Positions 11,305 through 23,600 are shown, numbered from the stretch's first letter. The stretch is 43,961 nucleotides of DNA from Auriscalpium vulgare (GCA_019915015.1 JAHBBC010000078.1:1-43961), one strand, 5' to 3'. Notes: a model not told the origin generated them from the letters alone. Translations and numbers: made by a program.

Positions 11305-11372
11305 GCCGAATCGAAAACGAAAGGCGTTTGAAAACGAAACGGAAACGAAAACGGTCTACTCTGAGCTCCCCT
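11305..11372. repeat. Right terminal inverted repeat of the Harbinger-type element
   Basis: Exact reverse complement of 7987-8054 over all 68 bp; the match stops at the next base inwards. Followed by the target duplication ATT at 11373-11375. Confidence 0.95.
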
Positions 11373-11972
11373 ATTGACATCCTCCTGGCAGACAAAAACA
11401 TATTTGATGGGCGGAGGTTGCCGCAGGTCATCTGCGGTGACGTCGACCAGGGCAGGAGCGGTCCGGCGAGCTTGATTCTCCAGTCGCTTCGAGACTTCAT
11501 TGATGCCGAGGGCAATGTATCGAAGGATACTGGGAGGAGATAGTGGTAGAGCGGGCAACAGACCGAGGTTCTCCGCATGCGATGGGCTGGCCTCGAGTGC
11601 AGCAGGTGTTTCTAGCCCCCCGACGGTCGTCAACTCGGCGAGCGGTATTTTAGCTTTCGCTTCCAGCTCCAGCTTCCGCTTCAGTTGTCTTTTCCTCACG
11701 TGGGCCTCCTCCCGGAGACCGTGAAACGCAGCCACGCCGACAAATAGAGAGAGCATCTGAGTCAGAATGCTGCTCTGTAAGTCTTGAGGGAGCGACGGCC
11801 TATCACGTATGCTGCGTCAGCGTAAGAGCCGGACAAGAGGGTCGGGAAGCAACCATTGGGCGGCGAAAGGGTTGGCGAGAACACTCTTGAAGACGGGCTT
11901 TCTCTCCAAGCTGAGACGGGAGCGCGCGCGCTGAGAGATGTTCGAGTGGGACTTTGCGATGCGATCGGCCAT
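11373..11972 (-). pseudogene. POP3: POP3-like RNase P/MRP subunit, 5' part, cut by a transposon
   Basis: N-terminal half of the protein described at 7410-7986. The start at 11972 gives MADRIAKSHSNISQRARSRL, then ERKPVFKSVLANPFAAQW. A 54 bp intron at 11800-11853 joins this to PSLPQDLQSSILTQMLSLFV. A basic helix (HVRKRQLKRKLELEAKAK) and a linker lead to PPIKYVFVCQEDVN, where the transposon begins. If translated, the ORF runs into the terminal repeat and ends after ~25 foreign residues. The missing partner NPAALIRHIP starts on the other side of the element in the same phase. The ATG choice is supported by the conserved RKPVFKSVLANPF stretch shortly after it. Confidence 0.82.
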
Positions 11973-12915
11973 GGCGGGCAGTACTAGTGAGTGTGTTTGG
12001 GCGTGTTAGGAACCCAAGGTGCTGAGCAACAGGGCCAAACAGACCGCAACGTGGCGCACAGGCGCACGCGATTGCCCGTGGCCAGCGGCTGTCCGTTGCC
12101 ATGATGGGCCATGCAGCCTGGGTACGTTCCACTGACGCTTGCGTATCTTGTCTCGCCGCTGTTGTCCGCCTGTGCTGCGCTCTGACTCGCTTGCCGTCGA
12201 GTCATCGCTTCATCACTTCGAACCAATAAACGAACCGCATCTTCGGTCTTCCGGCTCCTTGCCCCCGTTCTCGCTCCGTTGCGGTGCCTGCGCCCATGTT
12301 GAACACGCCTCCCATCTGCTCCCGCTGTGAGTATTCGGCGTCTCCTTGGGCGTCAAGCTCACCGGCGTTCCGGTCGTTGCCACTTGCTCTTTTCCCTTGA
12401 CCATACTTGGTGCCTCATCATCGTATTCGTTCCTAGCCTAGAATCGTCCTGGAGGTCCTCGTATTTGATTCATTCTGCAGACATGCCAATTCATGAACAT
12501 CCACATGGGCGCCGCAGGTGATCCGTAGTCAACTGAAATCCGTGCTGACTCGTTCTCAGCAAGCTCCGTTAATCCTATGATCACTATCCCCATGCTGTAA
12601 GTGACATATCTGTCCGGAGCGGTGTTGATGCGTCTTATGAGTTCTAGTCCTTGTACTTTCTGGCGAAATTGCACTGCATCGACTCCAAGAACGTTGTCCT
12701 GGTACGTGGGAGCCATCCGGAAGGACTTTGATATCGTGCTCGCGTTTGGCCAGTGCCTGTCTGGATCTGCCGATGAGTCTTTGGTTGGGTGGCGAGTCGA
12801 CACGCCCGGTTACCAAGTGCATCGGTGAATTGCATGCAGTGTCTTATAAAGGATTGCATTCGGCTGGTACCCCATCATCCTTTCTTCTCCGCATCTCCTT
12901 CAGTCACTCTTCGAC
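11973..12915. other. Region between POP3 and the acetyltransferase; possible small intron-containing gene, unresolved
   Basis: No ORF here can be assigned to a family. On the + strand there are intron-like signals: GTGATC...CTGACT...CTCAG at ~12520-12560 and GTAAGTGAC...TATGAG at ~12598-12642. Spliced, these give a short hydrophobic stretch (NPMITIPML, then LVLVL), so a small membrane protein is conceivable. On the - strand an ORF at 12438-12803 contains RYVTYSMGIVIIGLTELAEN, and 12208-12404 ends in KMRFVYWFEVMKR. I cannot decide between strands. Part of this stretch must also hold the POP3 promoter. Confidence 0.25.
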
Positions 12916-13992
12916 ATGCCTATCCCAACCTCCCAACACGTCGTCAACATTTACAAGCACGCCTCTGTTCTTCCACAGTCGGTGTGGGACGTCTTGCGCC
13001 AAGACGAACGGCGGGCGAACATCATGTATCCACATGCTCTCAAGTCCCTGCACACCGAAGGTGGCGAGGACGTCCAGCTGTGGATGACCTGCTCCACCTT
13101 TCACACCCTCGACACCCATCCCATCTTGGACCTCATCCTCTCTTGTACTGAAGGTCCCTTTGGATCGTACCCAATATTCATTTTGCCGACCGCACCATTC
13201 GATGCTCTCACACACGACTACCTCTATCCCCGCGTTGGACAGCTCGTTCGCGCCCTGTTGCCTGTCGTCGGACAGCAGCGGGTGTTCTCAATATTTGCAC
13301 CAGAGCCCGTGACCAAACTCTTCGCACGCTACTGGTCGCAACTCACCGGCATCGCCGCCTACGAGCAACCCTACTACGCGGCCAAGCATACGTATTGCAC
13401 ACGGGAGACATTCGTTGACCGGTGCTTGTCGATCTTTCCCGATCTCTCGTATCTTCCACGACTCGCGACAGAGAGTGATATCTCTGCTGTCGCTGAGCTC
13501 TGCTTCGGCTTCTCATCAACATCAGTCAGTCGACCCATTCCGAGTGCTGGGCGAGATCAAGGCTGACTTCATATATAGGAACCCTTCGTTCTGACGGAGA
13601 AACGAGCCCGCAAGGAGGCGAAGTACCTCATCCGCCAGGGCCTTATCTGGGTCCTTCAAGCCAACCTCGGGAGCGCACCTGCGGAGATTGCGTCAATCGT
13701 TGCCGTCACTAGGCAGAGTGACGCTGTCGCGGGTATAACCAAGGTTTACACGAACCCTCGCTGGAGAAAGCGGGGGTGCGCGGAGCGTCTGGTGCGCCAT
13801 GTCACCAAGGCACTTCTGTCGCACAAGCGTTCGGTCGTCCTCTTCGTCGCGCATGACAACCCAGCGGCCGCTGGCGTTTACCATCGGGTCGGATTCGCTG
13901 GGTTAGACGACTCGAAACGTAGGGTGGAAGGAGTTGAGCCCTGGTTGGAAATTGGATTCGATCGGCGGGCCGTTCGACTTGGACACTGGTAA
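12916..13992 (+). CDS. GNAT-family N-acetyltransferase
   Basis: Probable acetyl-CoA-dependent acyltransferase; the substrate is unknown. The start at 12916 (MPIPTSQHVVNIYKHASVLP) is the first ATG after a CT-rich leader. The first ~200 residues form a divergent N-terminal half. One intron, 13525-13578 (GTCAGT...TATATAG), joins it to EPFVLTEKRARKEAKYLIRQ. The C-terminal half shows the GNAT core: SIVAVTRQSDAVAGITKVYT (beta4), the acetyl-CoA loop NPRWRKRGCAERLVRHVTK (family pattern R/Q-x-x-G-x-G/A) and LFVAHDNPAAAGVYHRVGF (beta5 and alpha4). The stop is at 13990-13992. Complete, with no frame break. Fungi have many single-intron proteins of this type with unknown targets. Confidence 0.8.
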
Positions 13993-14730
13993 TCGGGTCC
14001 CATACAGTCGGTCATGAGCCGTTCTTGCGCACAACTCATCTTTGCCAACTTAAGCATTAAATTATTTCGTTTCGTGACTTTCGTCCTCTTGATCATATGC
14101 ATGTTCGTGTTTCGTCGCTATCGCTGATTCCTACTATTGTTCCCTTCGCAATATCGATACAGTACTGTTATGATGCATGTAGCATAGTAATAACCATTTT
14201 TTGGTCATTTTGTCTTGATCAGAGCGAAGGCAGCGCTGAGCGCGGACAGTGAATATTGAATATCGAATGCAGGGGCCAGCGACCGGGCCAACGCGGCGCC
14301 GGATTAAATAAATGCTTATGCTCGATCGATCCGACGCCGTCGTGGCCGCATTGATCATGACTATGTCTATGTCGAAGAGTTGTCCTTCTCGTTGCTGATC
14401 ACTTTCTGCGTACACGTCTCATCAGAGCGTGCAGTCCATCTCGTTGTCCCATATATCAAACAACAGTACTAGGCAGCACACAAGACCCTGCCCTTCTCTC
14501 GCCGCTGCTACATCACACACTGCCACCCAAGAGCCGCAATGTAGTGCACGCATCAAATCCGCCTACGATAGGGGACACCACAGGGACACCACAGGATTGA
14601 GTTCGGGTCTGACGGTTGTGGGTCGAACTTCCAATGTTGGGCGTTTACATGGCGGCTGACAGTGTTCTCCTCCTCCTCATCTCCCCCCGCACTGCTCTAA
14701 TCGGGCATATTTCCGTCTAACCCTCACACG
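13993..14730. other. Intergenic region between the acetyltransferase and the arrestin-like gene
   Basis: No supportable gene. The first part is AT-richer 3' flank. A 12 bp direct repeat (GGGACACCACAG, two copies) sits at about 14572-14595. The last ~80 bp (CTCCTCCTCCTCATCTCCCC) are CT-rich, as expected for a basidiomycete promoter/5'UTR before the ATG at 14731. Confidence 0.5.
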
Positions 14731-17533
14731 ATGTCTCTACGTGCCATAGGTCTAGGCATTGATGTCACAGCGAATGACTCTCCCTGGTCACTGAGGTCTC
14801 CCACCGTCGCCTGTCCAGTTGGCGCTATCGACGCGCTGGGCGTCTACGTCTCGACAGATGATGCATCTCACCCGTCCTCCAGCATCACACTCTGCCCTTC
14901 GCGTCCCATATCAAATCTCAAGGGTCCGCGGCCCATCGTGCGCGTGCAGGAAGGATTGCCCCCCTCCGGACTAGGCGATAGCACCGCTCGAGGCAGTGCA
15001 GCGCCCAGCGCTCAGCCCCTACAATACCTCCAACACGATGCGAAGTCACCCACGGGTAGTGTCGCAGCGCGAAACATCTCCCGAACACGTCGTACGCGGC
15101 TGTATGGGGTGGCCGCCCCACAGCTGCAAAGGCAGGCGACAATCATGAGCACCGGTGCTTCACCGGCGAGAAAGGCTGCAGAATTGAAATCCCTCCTCGG
15201 CAACGCCAACGCCAAACTAAAACCCGGTGCTGCTGTTCTCCCGCTGGGAAAATTTCCCGCCGCGAGGCAAAAATCCGGCCGGTGGATGCGGAACAAAGCC
15301 AACTCCGTAACACTCGAGCGAGCGAAATCGCGCGCGCGCGTCGAGGTGGACTTCGTGCTCTCAAGCGACACCTTTGTTCAGGGGCAGTCACTCTCCGGAC
15401 ATCTCACCCTCCGAGTACGCAAGTGCGCGAAGAAGGAGTCTCCTGTGCTTCTCGCTGATGCCAAGGTGCGCGTCGTCGGTTTCGAGTGCATCCCGGATGA
15501 GGACGCGCGACATGTTTTCTATCAACACACGCGAATGTTGGAGGAGGCGAGCTACGCGAGCGAGCAAATCTATGGCGATGGTCCCGACGATACCGACTCT
15601 GAGGGCTACCGAAGAGGTCGGGAAGGCGTGCACAATCTTCCCTTCGAGATGGACCTTCCTGTGAACCCGGATGGAGGCAACGCCAAAGGTGACGTGGAAC
15701 TCCACGGAGGTGCGGCTGTCCGATACATCGTCATGATGTGAGTCTGCATCAGCTGCAATTTTGTGACCTTGCGCGTTCTCATGCGCGGGCTTGGTAGCTC
15801 GGTGAAAGTCAAGGATGCGGATACGTCCAAGCGCTCACTGGCTCACTTCTACCGGTCATGCTCGATTTGGCCCCAACTTCGTTTGCAATCTATCCTCGCA
15901 CCTGCCCCACGCGCCCTCGTCTCGACGGCAGCAAAGTCACTTTTTCTCGGCGGCAAGAACCGTTGCAATAAACTCAAATTGACCGCGCGGTTGCCACGGC
16001 TCTCTTATTTTGCTGGACAGCGGTGTTACGTCCACATACGCATCTGCAACGACACGTCACGAGCTGTGCGTGGCATCGCAATTGCTCTGGTGCGCACGGT
16101 ATCAGTTTATCGGCCACGTCCTACCCGCGGGACCGAGGGCGAGACAGAGAAGGAGCTGGAGTCGTACGAGACGAGCTCCTTCGTCAGAGATGTTGCGGAG
16201 AGTCAGTTGGAATTGGGAGAACGGGCCTCAAAAGGTCACGCTAGCGCGAAAGGATGGTGGACAGGTGTCGAGCAAAACGAAGAAGCCGAGTTCTTTCACT
16301 CGATCTTGATTCCAGTGAGTCAATATTGGCTTGTCCTGCCCCGACGGACAACAAAGTGACGAAGGTCTTTTCTAGCCCGATGCGCTTTCGATAGCCAGAT
16401 CACGGCTCCTTGCTCTGGACTACACGCTACGGGTGACGGTGACCGCATCTTCTGGAGCTCCAGGATTCACTTCGGACCTGTCCGTGGTCCTCCCGGTCCG
16501 GGTTGTCTCCATGCTCTCTGTCGACCCTCCGCCCTCCTTGTCCCTTCCAAATGAAGCGGTTTCGATCAATCGATACTACAAGGTTATCGAAGCGCCGCAG
16601 TCGGTACACAGGTCGCAGGAGAGTGATGCGACATCGGGGACACTGCCTCCTTACAGGACCAGCCTCCTAGCACCCACGAGGTACGTGCCGCTGCATTCTA
16701 TACGTTCACCTTAGATCCTTGGCAGAACTTTCATCTGTCCTTGGATCTGATTAATAGACGTCATCTCCGATTATCACTGACCTGCTCTATCTTCATTGCA
16801 ATTCGCTAATGCAGTTTTAATTACGCAGGCATCTGTTTCGCTCGAACAGCCGCCCTACTACAGGTCCCACTTACCCAGCACCGCCTCACGCACCGGATCA
16901 TCCGCCGGCCATGACTCCAAGCCTAAGCGACGGTGTTCCACGAAGCTTGTTGTAGCAAACCCATCGCCTTCGTCCACCGCACTGTCTGACGCATTGCTGC
17001 AAAGCACATGCTGCCAACCATCTCCGTCAAGTCCGGACGGTCACATGGGGCATCCGCCCGCTGACTCGGAGACCGACGAACAAACGGACCGCACGCTGAG
17101 GCTAGATCAGTTCACACCCGGCCACCAATGTCAGGGTCCAGATGAGATTGAACGTGACGAACAGATTGACGAGAACGGAGACGGCGACCTGGGCGAAAGC
17201 GACTACTCCGACTACGACGGGCACCGCAGCTCGCCCACCTCGTTACACTGCGCACGCTCGCGTGCTCGCTCTCACACCGTCATCCGGCCATCATCCATAT
17301 CCGCAGGCATTTACGGCAGCCCACGCGGCGCCACAAAGCCGCCCTTTCGAATCCTTGCCGCGGGGAACGCCAGGACCCCCGTAACTCATGCCAGGGGTAT
17401 GATCCGCCAAACGGGGTCAACTACCATTTTTTTTTGCGGCTCGCGACCCCTTCCAGCTACCATTCGCCCCTCAGACCTCCGTTTGGGGTCCGTAGCTACC
17501 ACGGATAGGATCATAGCTTCAAAAAAATCGTAG
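14731..17533 (+). CDS. Arrestin-like (alpha-arrestin / ART-type) protein; 3' end runs into a transposable element
   Basis: Fungal alpha-arrestins are adaptors that bring Rsp5-type ubiquitin ligases to plasma-membrane transporters. Exon 1 encodes a long disordered N-terminus, then the N-arrestin sheet (RVEVDFVLSSDTFVQGQSLS, VRVVGFECIPDEDARHVFYQ, NLPFEMDLPVN). An intron at ~15738-15796 joins IVMI to SVKVKDADTSKRS. The C-arrestin part shows LKLTARLPRLSYFAGQRCYV, IRICNDTSRAVRGIAIALVR and ALDYTLRVTVTA. PPYRTSLLAP and EQPPYY are PY-like motifs that could bind WW domains of an Rsp5-like ligase (inference). Further introns lie at ~16315-16375 and after ~16680. The acidic C-terminal exon (16796 on) stays open until 17533, but from ~17398 the sequence belongs to the adjoining element; an alternative frame stops at 17384. 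Confidence 0.75.
17399..17514. repeat. Foldback segment at the presumed end of the Ulp1/P-like element
   Basis: TATGATCC at 17399-17406 and GGATCATA at 17507-17514 are inverted copies enclosing ~100 bp with a run of nine T and further imperfect complementarity (CCGCCAAACGGGGTC and CCTCCGTTTGGGGTCC). It lies between the last arrestin-like codons and the 3' end of the minus-strand transposase gene, and may mark the subterminal region of that element. Confidence 0.5.
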
Positions 17534-17610
17534 TTTATTGTAAAAAGCTCCGCTTTGCGTGCAGGCAGGAGGGGATGTACTACGGATGCGCAGAGGCCTG
17601 TCAAACTGAC

Positions 17611-20600
17611 CTATTCATCTGGTTCATCGTCACCCGCCTGTTCAAGACCCGCCTTGACCCTCCCACTAAGCTCCTTGATAGCACGAGCGATATTCGCGAC
17701 GTTCTGCTTGAGGGCGACATAGCACGCGCCATCAGATTTTACCAAAGCTAGTGTTGAGCCCGAGGTTTGGAGGGGATGGTCGAGGGCATACAGGAAGTAG
17801 GACGGTTTCAGGAAGGCGAACCGAGGGATCTTGCTAGGATCGGCGAGGGAGAATTGGTTGTGTCGGACCGGCTTGAACAGTCTCACAGCGATGTAAGAAA
17901 GAGCGGTGATGCGAGACGTGTCCGAAGCCCAACCATGTTTGCCGTTCTTACCGGCCGACTTCTCGTACATGGTCAGGACTAACCAGCCATCAGCGCATGC
18001 CGAGTCATGTTGAAGATTACGACGCACCTTCTGCAAGGCAGATTGCCTCATCAACAAGAACCAAGCCATAAGAAGGCGGCATGCCAGTGTGAGCAGCGTA
18101 GAGGTGTTTGAGCGGCGTGACATTGGCCGAGTGTGCGACCTTGGGGACGTGATGCTTTGCGAAGATCGCTGCTCGCCTCCGTTCAGCCTGGCGGACGTCA
18201 ATACCATGTATGTGCACTCATACAACACTAGCAGACGCACCTGATACGATGCATTTGCAGCGACCTCAGCCGCGTTTGCAGCCGTCCCTGGTGCAGGAGC
18301 AACAGCTTCTTCGCCGTTGATTGCTCCGTCTCGACCGCCCGCAGCTGGCTGCCGCCAGCGCATCGACCGACCCGCGCCCGTGGTAACACCGCGCTCTGTA
18401 ACACCGCGCTCTTCTTGACGCTTGAGAACATCCTTGACCAACTGCAGAAGGCGTTTTTTCTCGGAGAGCGTTGACTGGGCGGGTGGACCGTTATCAGAGG
18501 AAGGTGGTAGATCTTCCGAGGACTTGAAGGCCTTTGTTCGGACACCTTTCTCAGCCTGTCTGGTATGATGCGACCGGCGGATGACTGCGAGCTGTTCGAG
18601 ATCGAATTCAGCAGAGATCACTGTGTCCTGGAAGGTCCTGCGCTCGTCGGGGTCGGACACAGCAGGGAGCGACTGGGCGAGGATCTTCCCTATATGTGCA
18701 GCGTCTTTGCGTGTTGCATCCGCTGTGTCTTCAGGCAATTGCAGTCTAGTAATGTGAGGGTTAGACTCTGTAAGATCTATCGGCGGTGAGAGGAGGACAA
18801 AACACGAACATGTCGACAGTGCTCTGGACGCATAAGGCAGCTGCTGCGCAAGTCAAATCGTTCAACTGCTGGTCGAAGACCGCACCAACTCCGTCTGCAT
18901 TCTCTGCCTTCTTCAACCCATTTTCAATCTGGAGCATCTCGGGCTCGTCTTCGTCCATCTCAGGACCCTCGTCTTCGGAATCGGACTGGCCATAGATTGC
19001 ATCCCAAGCCTCCTGCGAATACCAACTCGACAACGATGGGAATGCGCGAACACGGTGAGCTTGATTCTGCAATTTGTCCAGAAAATCCGGGTCTAGTACG
19101 AGAGCGTCCCACAGATTCGCTGCCTCCGAATGGGCCTGTTGTGTTGCTTGCTCAATGTCGTGATCAGAAGGGAATGTGGAGAGGGCATGGAGGTCGAGAT
19201 GTCGATTGTCGGTATAGGTATGATTGTATCCATTCGCTCTTTCCTTGCCCTCAGATGTCTTTGCAAGGAAGAGATGCTCGCGCAAGCGGACTGAGAGCTT
19301 CGGAATCATATGATAGAAGTCTTGCAAGGTGAAGTCCTTCACAAGCTGTCGACAAATGCCGAAGACATGCTCACAGACTTCGGTTGATAGAAGCCAGGGC
19401 AGCAATGGGTATCTGCCGTCGAGGTGGTCCCGATAGATGATCACCAACTGAAGGAAACCAACGACTAGGAAGTTTGTGATGTCGCGTGCCTCGGGAGATA
19501 TGAAGTGTTGAGCTTTTCGGTAGCCCGCGATGTCCATGAAGTCGGTCCACATTTCCATGAAGAAGTGCGCACGCAGCACCATGCGAACACGTTCGATAAT
19601 TGGGATCGATCGATTCTGGTATGCATCCACGAGCTCTCCAAACACAAAGAGGTAGATAATCGAGCCGACCATTTCACGATGCTCGTTGGTGAACCATGCT
19701 AGCGTATGACCGGAGAAGAGACGGGTCGCAGCATTGTCGTCTTGTCGATCAAGTTTCTCGACATCCCTCCGAAACAATGTCCCTGTTGCTTCAATTGCTG
19801 CAAGGCGGAAGTGGCTGTACGACGTCGTATAGCTGCCCAAAGTAAGTATCCGGGCACCTGAGAATGCGTTGTTCCGGTACGTCTTGCGCCCATGGTTCGA
19901 ATCTTGAATGAGTGCGACAGGCTGTCGCCCTGCGCCGATGAGAGGAATGTGGAGGTTGATGTCACGATGTGAGCGAATAGGGTGCCTGAGGGTGTAGTCA
20001 ATGTACGCAACGGCGTGAGCGACCAGGAGACGTTGAAGGGAGCGCTCGACAGCCGTGCCGTCTGCGGCGTAGGATACAACGTTGATCTTGCGGGAGAGAA
20101 GGCCATTCAATATTAATTCCAGGTGGACGAACAGTTGCTCCGCCGAGTTTGACTCTGAGATAGGGAGCGCCGCAACGACGATAGTCGGAACGCCGGGAAG
20201 AGGGATCTGGAGGGTCCATACGCGTATCTGGCATGTGTCGGTGAGCTGCATGCCTCCGAAGTATTCGTAGAACTCATACCTTCTTAGCCTTCTCGATCTT
20301 CCTGGTGCGGATGAGGGCATCGAGTGTGTTGATGTCGCTCACGACGACGGGATCGCCAGGACTCCCTAGAAGCACGTAGCACTTTCGTATTGGGTCCCAG
20401 TGAGGCCTCAAAGACTCTAGCAGCTTCGTATCATCACATGCGAGGCCAACGGGACCCACAAGGTAGTCCAATGATTTCAGCCGTTCGTAGATAAATTCAA
20501 ATGTTGCCTCTGTGATGCCGATGGGAAACTGCACTTCGTGCGCACGACGTTTCCTTCGGGTCATTTATCAGTCAATTGTATCAATGCAATCTTGTAAACA

Positions 20601-23600
20601 CTGACTGGAGTGTCCGTTCTGCGGGTACGGGTAGCACATTCATCATGGATTCATATGCTCGCGGGCTTAAGACGTGGATAATTTGCGCCCACTCCAATGT
20701 CATGGCTGAATATCGCATGCCGTTCAAAGGGACACCTCGTTCTTCTAAATCTTTCTTCTTGACGAGATCGTTCATCAAGGCGACAAACAAGGAATTGCCA
20801 TGCTTGCCCTCGATAACGCCTCTTGCGAAGACTAGGCATGCACTATGAGGGTTCTGTGCAGACAATGATCAGAAGCTGTAACGTGGGGATACTATGAACT
20901 TGAAGCTACTGACATCTTCGTATGCCTCCAGAAGAGGTGCAAGGTCGGGATGAGTAAGAGCATATCGATGGAGGGCCTGTATGTCGTCTTTCTGAGCATG
21001 ATTGGGGGTGAAGCGGCGATTCTTAGGCTCGGGGACTGGCTTGCGAGTCGCATTCTGGAATACGTGGACATGCAGCAGAGCGAGGCAGTTGACACAAGTA
21101 ACATCCTCAGTTGACTCTTCCGGCACCCTTACAGTGCGAAGACAATCTGTCGCAAGGACATGAAGGGGAGGCGACCGATAGTTCTTCCACTGCCACCGAT
21201 GCTCTTGCTCCGTGTCGACTACTTGCTTTCTGGCCTTATCCAACGAACGATAATCTGGTGCCGAATACAACTCTAACGCCAAATCGGCGAGGGAAGGCCC
21301 GCCGCCCCCGCCGTATGGTGTGCGCTCCAAATATTGACGCACACGAGCGTATTTTGCTGCGCGAAGTCCGAAACAAGGACGATCTATCATTCTCGGAGCG
21401 GGGGCCTGCGTCGATGAGGTTGATGCCCAGATGTGGCCCAGTGTATGTGATCGCATTGTGCCCTTGCAAACTTTCTGGTGCTGTTTGAATGCCTTGGTGT
21501 GATACGCCCCAGTCATAAGCATGTACTTGTTGCATCGAGAGCATCGGACCTTCCGAACATCGTCTAGACAGAACTCGGCCATGTCGTCAAGCGCAAGGAT
21601 TTTCTCCTTGAATTTGGTATACGCCTTTGAGTTGTCGTCCCTACCGCGTTTGACGAAGGAATTGGCCAGGCGCGTGCTGATTGCTCCAGACGATGGCCCA
21701 ACATCAGCGCTTGCGGTGCTTGCAGACACGGTAGCAATGACATCCTTATTCTTTCCCTTGGGCGCGAAGAACGGATGAATGGGCCCAGGGACAGTGCGTG
21801 TGCGTTTTGCAGGATGGATAGGCGCCTGAGCCTCTGAGTCGTGGTCAGATTGAGCGCTTGTTGCTTCACTCGCGCTCGCAGCCGTCTTGTCGTCTGCGCT
21901 CGAGCTCCCTTTCCTCCGCCTTTTCAGTAAGCCCCGCGCAGCCTTCAGTGTCGTCCCAATGGAACTGATGATCTTCTTAGATGCCCTTGACAGTCGACTT
22001 CCATCGGATGCGCAATCCTCCGCCTCACTTCCCACCGACGACACCCTTCTTGACGACATTGACGCAGCATCAGAAGTCCCATTTTCCAAATGGCTTCTCC
22101 ATTCTGTGATACTGCCAGGCCCATCCTGGTCCAGCATTCCACCACGCGGAACTGGTGGGAGATCATCGTCGACAGTGGATGGAGAGAGCAACGACCGGCC
22201 GTATGCGCAGCTGGTATCGGTGGTATCGGGCATAGGTATGTCGTCGCAGTCGCTGTCATAGCCACTAGCAGATGCAAGTACTGAATATGATGATGTAGGA
22301 GAAGGTGGCATTGACAGAGGTGGAATTGACGGATCGTATTTGCTGCCTTCGTCCATGTCTCCGCGTCGCCCCATCTGCTTTTCTTCCACCTCTGGACTGA
22401 ATCCTTCAAGTAGACATTCAGCATCTCTGGTCGACTCGCCGGGTTCGGAAGCTTGAGGATTTAGAAGGTGGGCCATCCCGCGAGGGATATGATGCGCAAC
22501 AGGCTCATCGCGTCCGGCGCCGCCTGTCACAGCATCAGACCGTCGCTGATGACTTGATACCTGCGCAGAGCACCTGAGTATCGTCGTCCTCATGTCGCTA
22601 ATGAGCAAAATATAGCGTACCGATTGAATATGGTCGGCAGCGAGCCTCTCGAACCACGCCAACCGTTCGACGTGGCGCCTTGAATCATCCCAAAGCTGCC
22701 AGCCCAGTGTTTCGTGTGCGACCGCATTCACGGCGATCACGCCACACGATACGTGATCTGTCTGTCTCGCTGTCGTAAGCGACTGTCCCTCCCACTTGTA
22801 CTCAATGCCGAATTTGACACGCGTCCACCAGAGCAATTTCTTCTCGATGTCTTTAGGCAGGCGCAGTCCCTGATGGTAAAGGCCGTCGCCTTGTTTCACA
22901 GGAATGGTAAGATTGCATTCCCATTGGCGACATAGTAACGTACTCACCATAGGATATTGTTTCCGCTTGACCGTCGATCTTCACGACAACAAAATGCTTG
23001 TATTTGGCGAGGAAAACAGGGAAGAGGAGTACCTTCCTATGGGTGCGCAGATCGTCTTCAATTCTCTTGAGGTAACGAGGTGAGTCGGGGAACAGGTCTT
23101 CTATTACTGTGATCTTTGAAATTGCATTCCAGAACTCGTGTCCGGCGATCTCGAAGTTGTTGGCAATTCCTGGCGTGCTCCGAACGCGGCTTCTCAACCA
23201 CATGAGCATCATGTCAACGATGGTGTCGGTGAGAAGGCCGTCTGATAACAGCGGAGCAAGGGCTGATGTTGTCGTAAATGTGGCGGCACCGGGTATCATG
23301 AGTTGCTGGCGCCAGGGAAGCGAGTGGATAAGAGCAACAGTGCGTTCGCTTTCCATAGAACCGTCAGCGACTTGTAGCAGCCACCGCACGCTCGCCGTCC
23401 ACGTCTCCTGTGCCAGGAGGACCGTACGCATCCGTTGCCAGTAAGTGATCATCCACAGCGGGGATGCACCACTTGCATATCGTGGGTCCATGATTGATTG
23501 TGCGCCATCCAGGATGGCCTGCGGTGCGAGTGCAGCAAGCTTGTCCACGAAGGCATCCGTAGGAAGGCTTCGTGATTTTGTAAGTGTGGTTATGGGGAAG

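Larger units (their letters stand above)
7987..11372. mobile_element. PIF/Harbinger-type DNA transposon, complete with perfect TIRs
   Basis: A 3,386 bp element bounded by perfect 68 bp inverted repeats and a 3 bp target duplication. It carries two convergent genes with ~115 bp between stops: an accessory protein (8186-9781, +) and a DDE_Tnp_4-type transposase (9897-11219, -). PIF/Harbinger elements typically encode a transposase plus a Myb/SANT-like DNA-binding protein and make 3 bp duplications, so the arrangement fits; the usual target is TWA, here it is ATT. The identical ends suggest a recent insertion. Each gene has one probable one-base frame break, so activity cannot be judged from this sequence. 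Confidence 0.9.

Noticed and set aside
19850..19960. GGTTCGAATC, like a tRNA B-box, at ~19892
   Set aside because: It lies inside the conserved transposase coding exon and no cloverleaf could be drawn around it.
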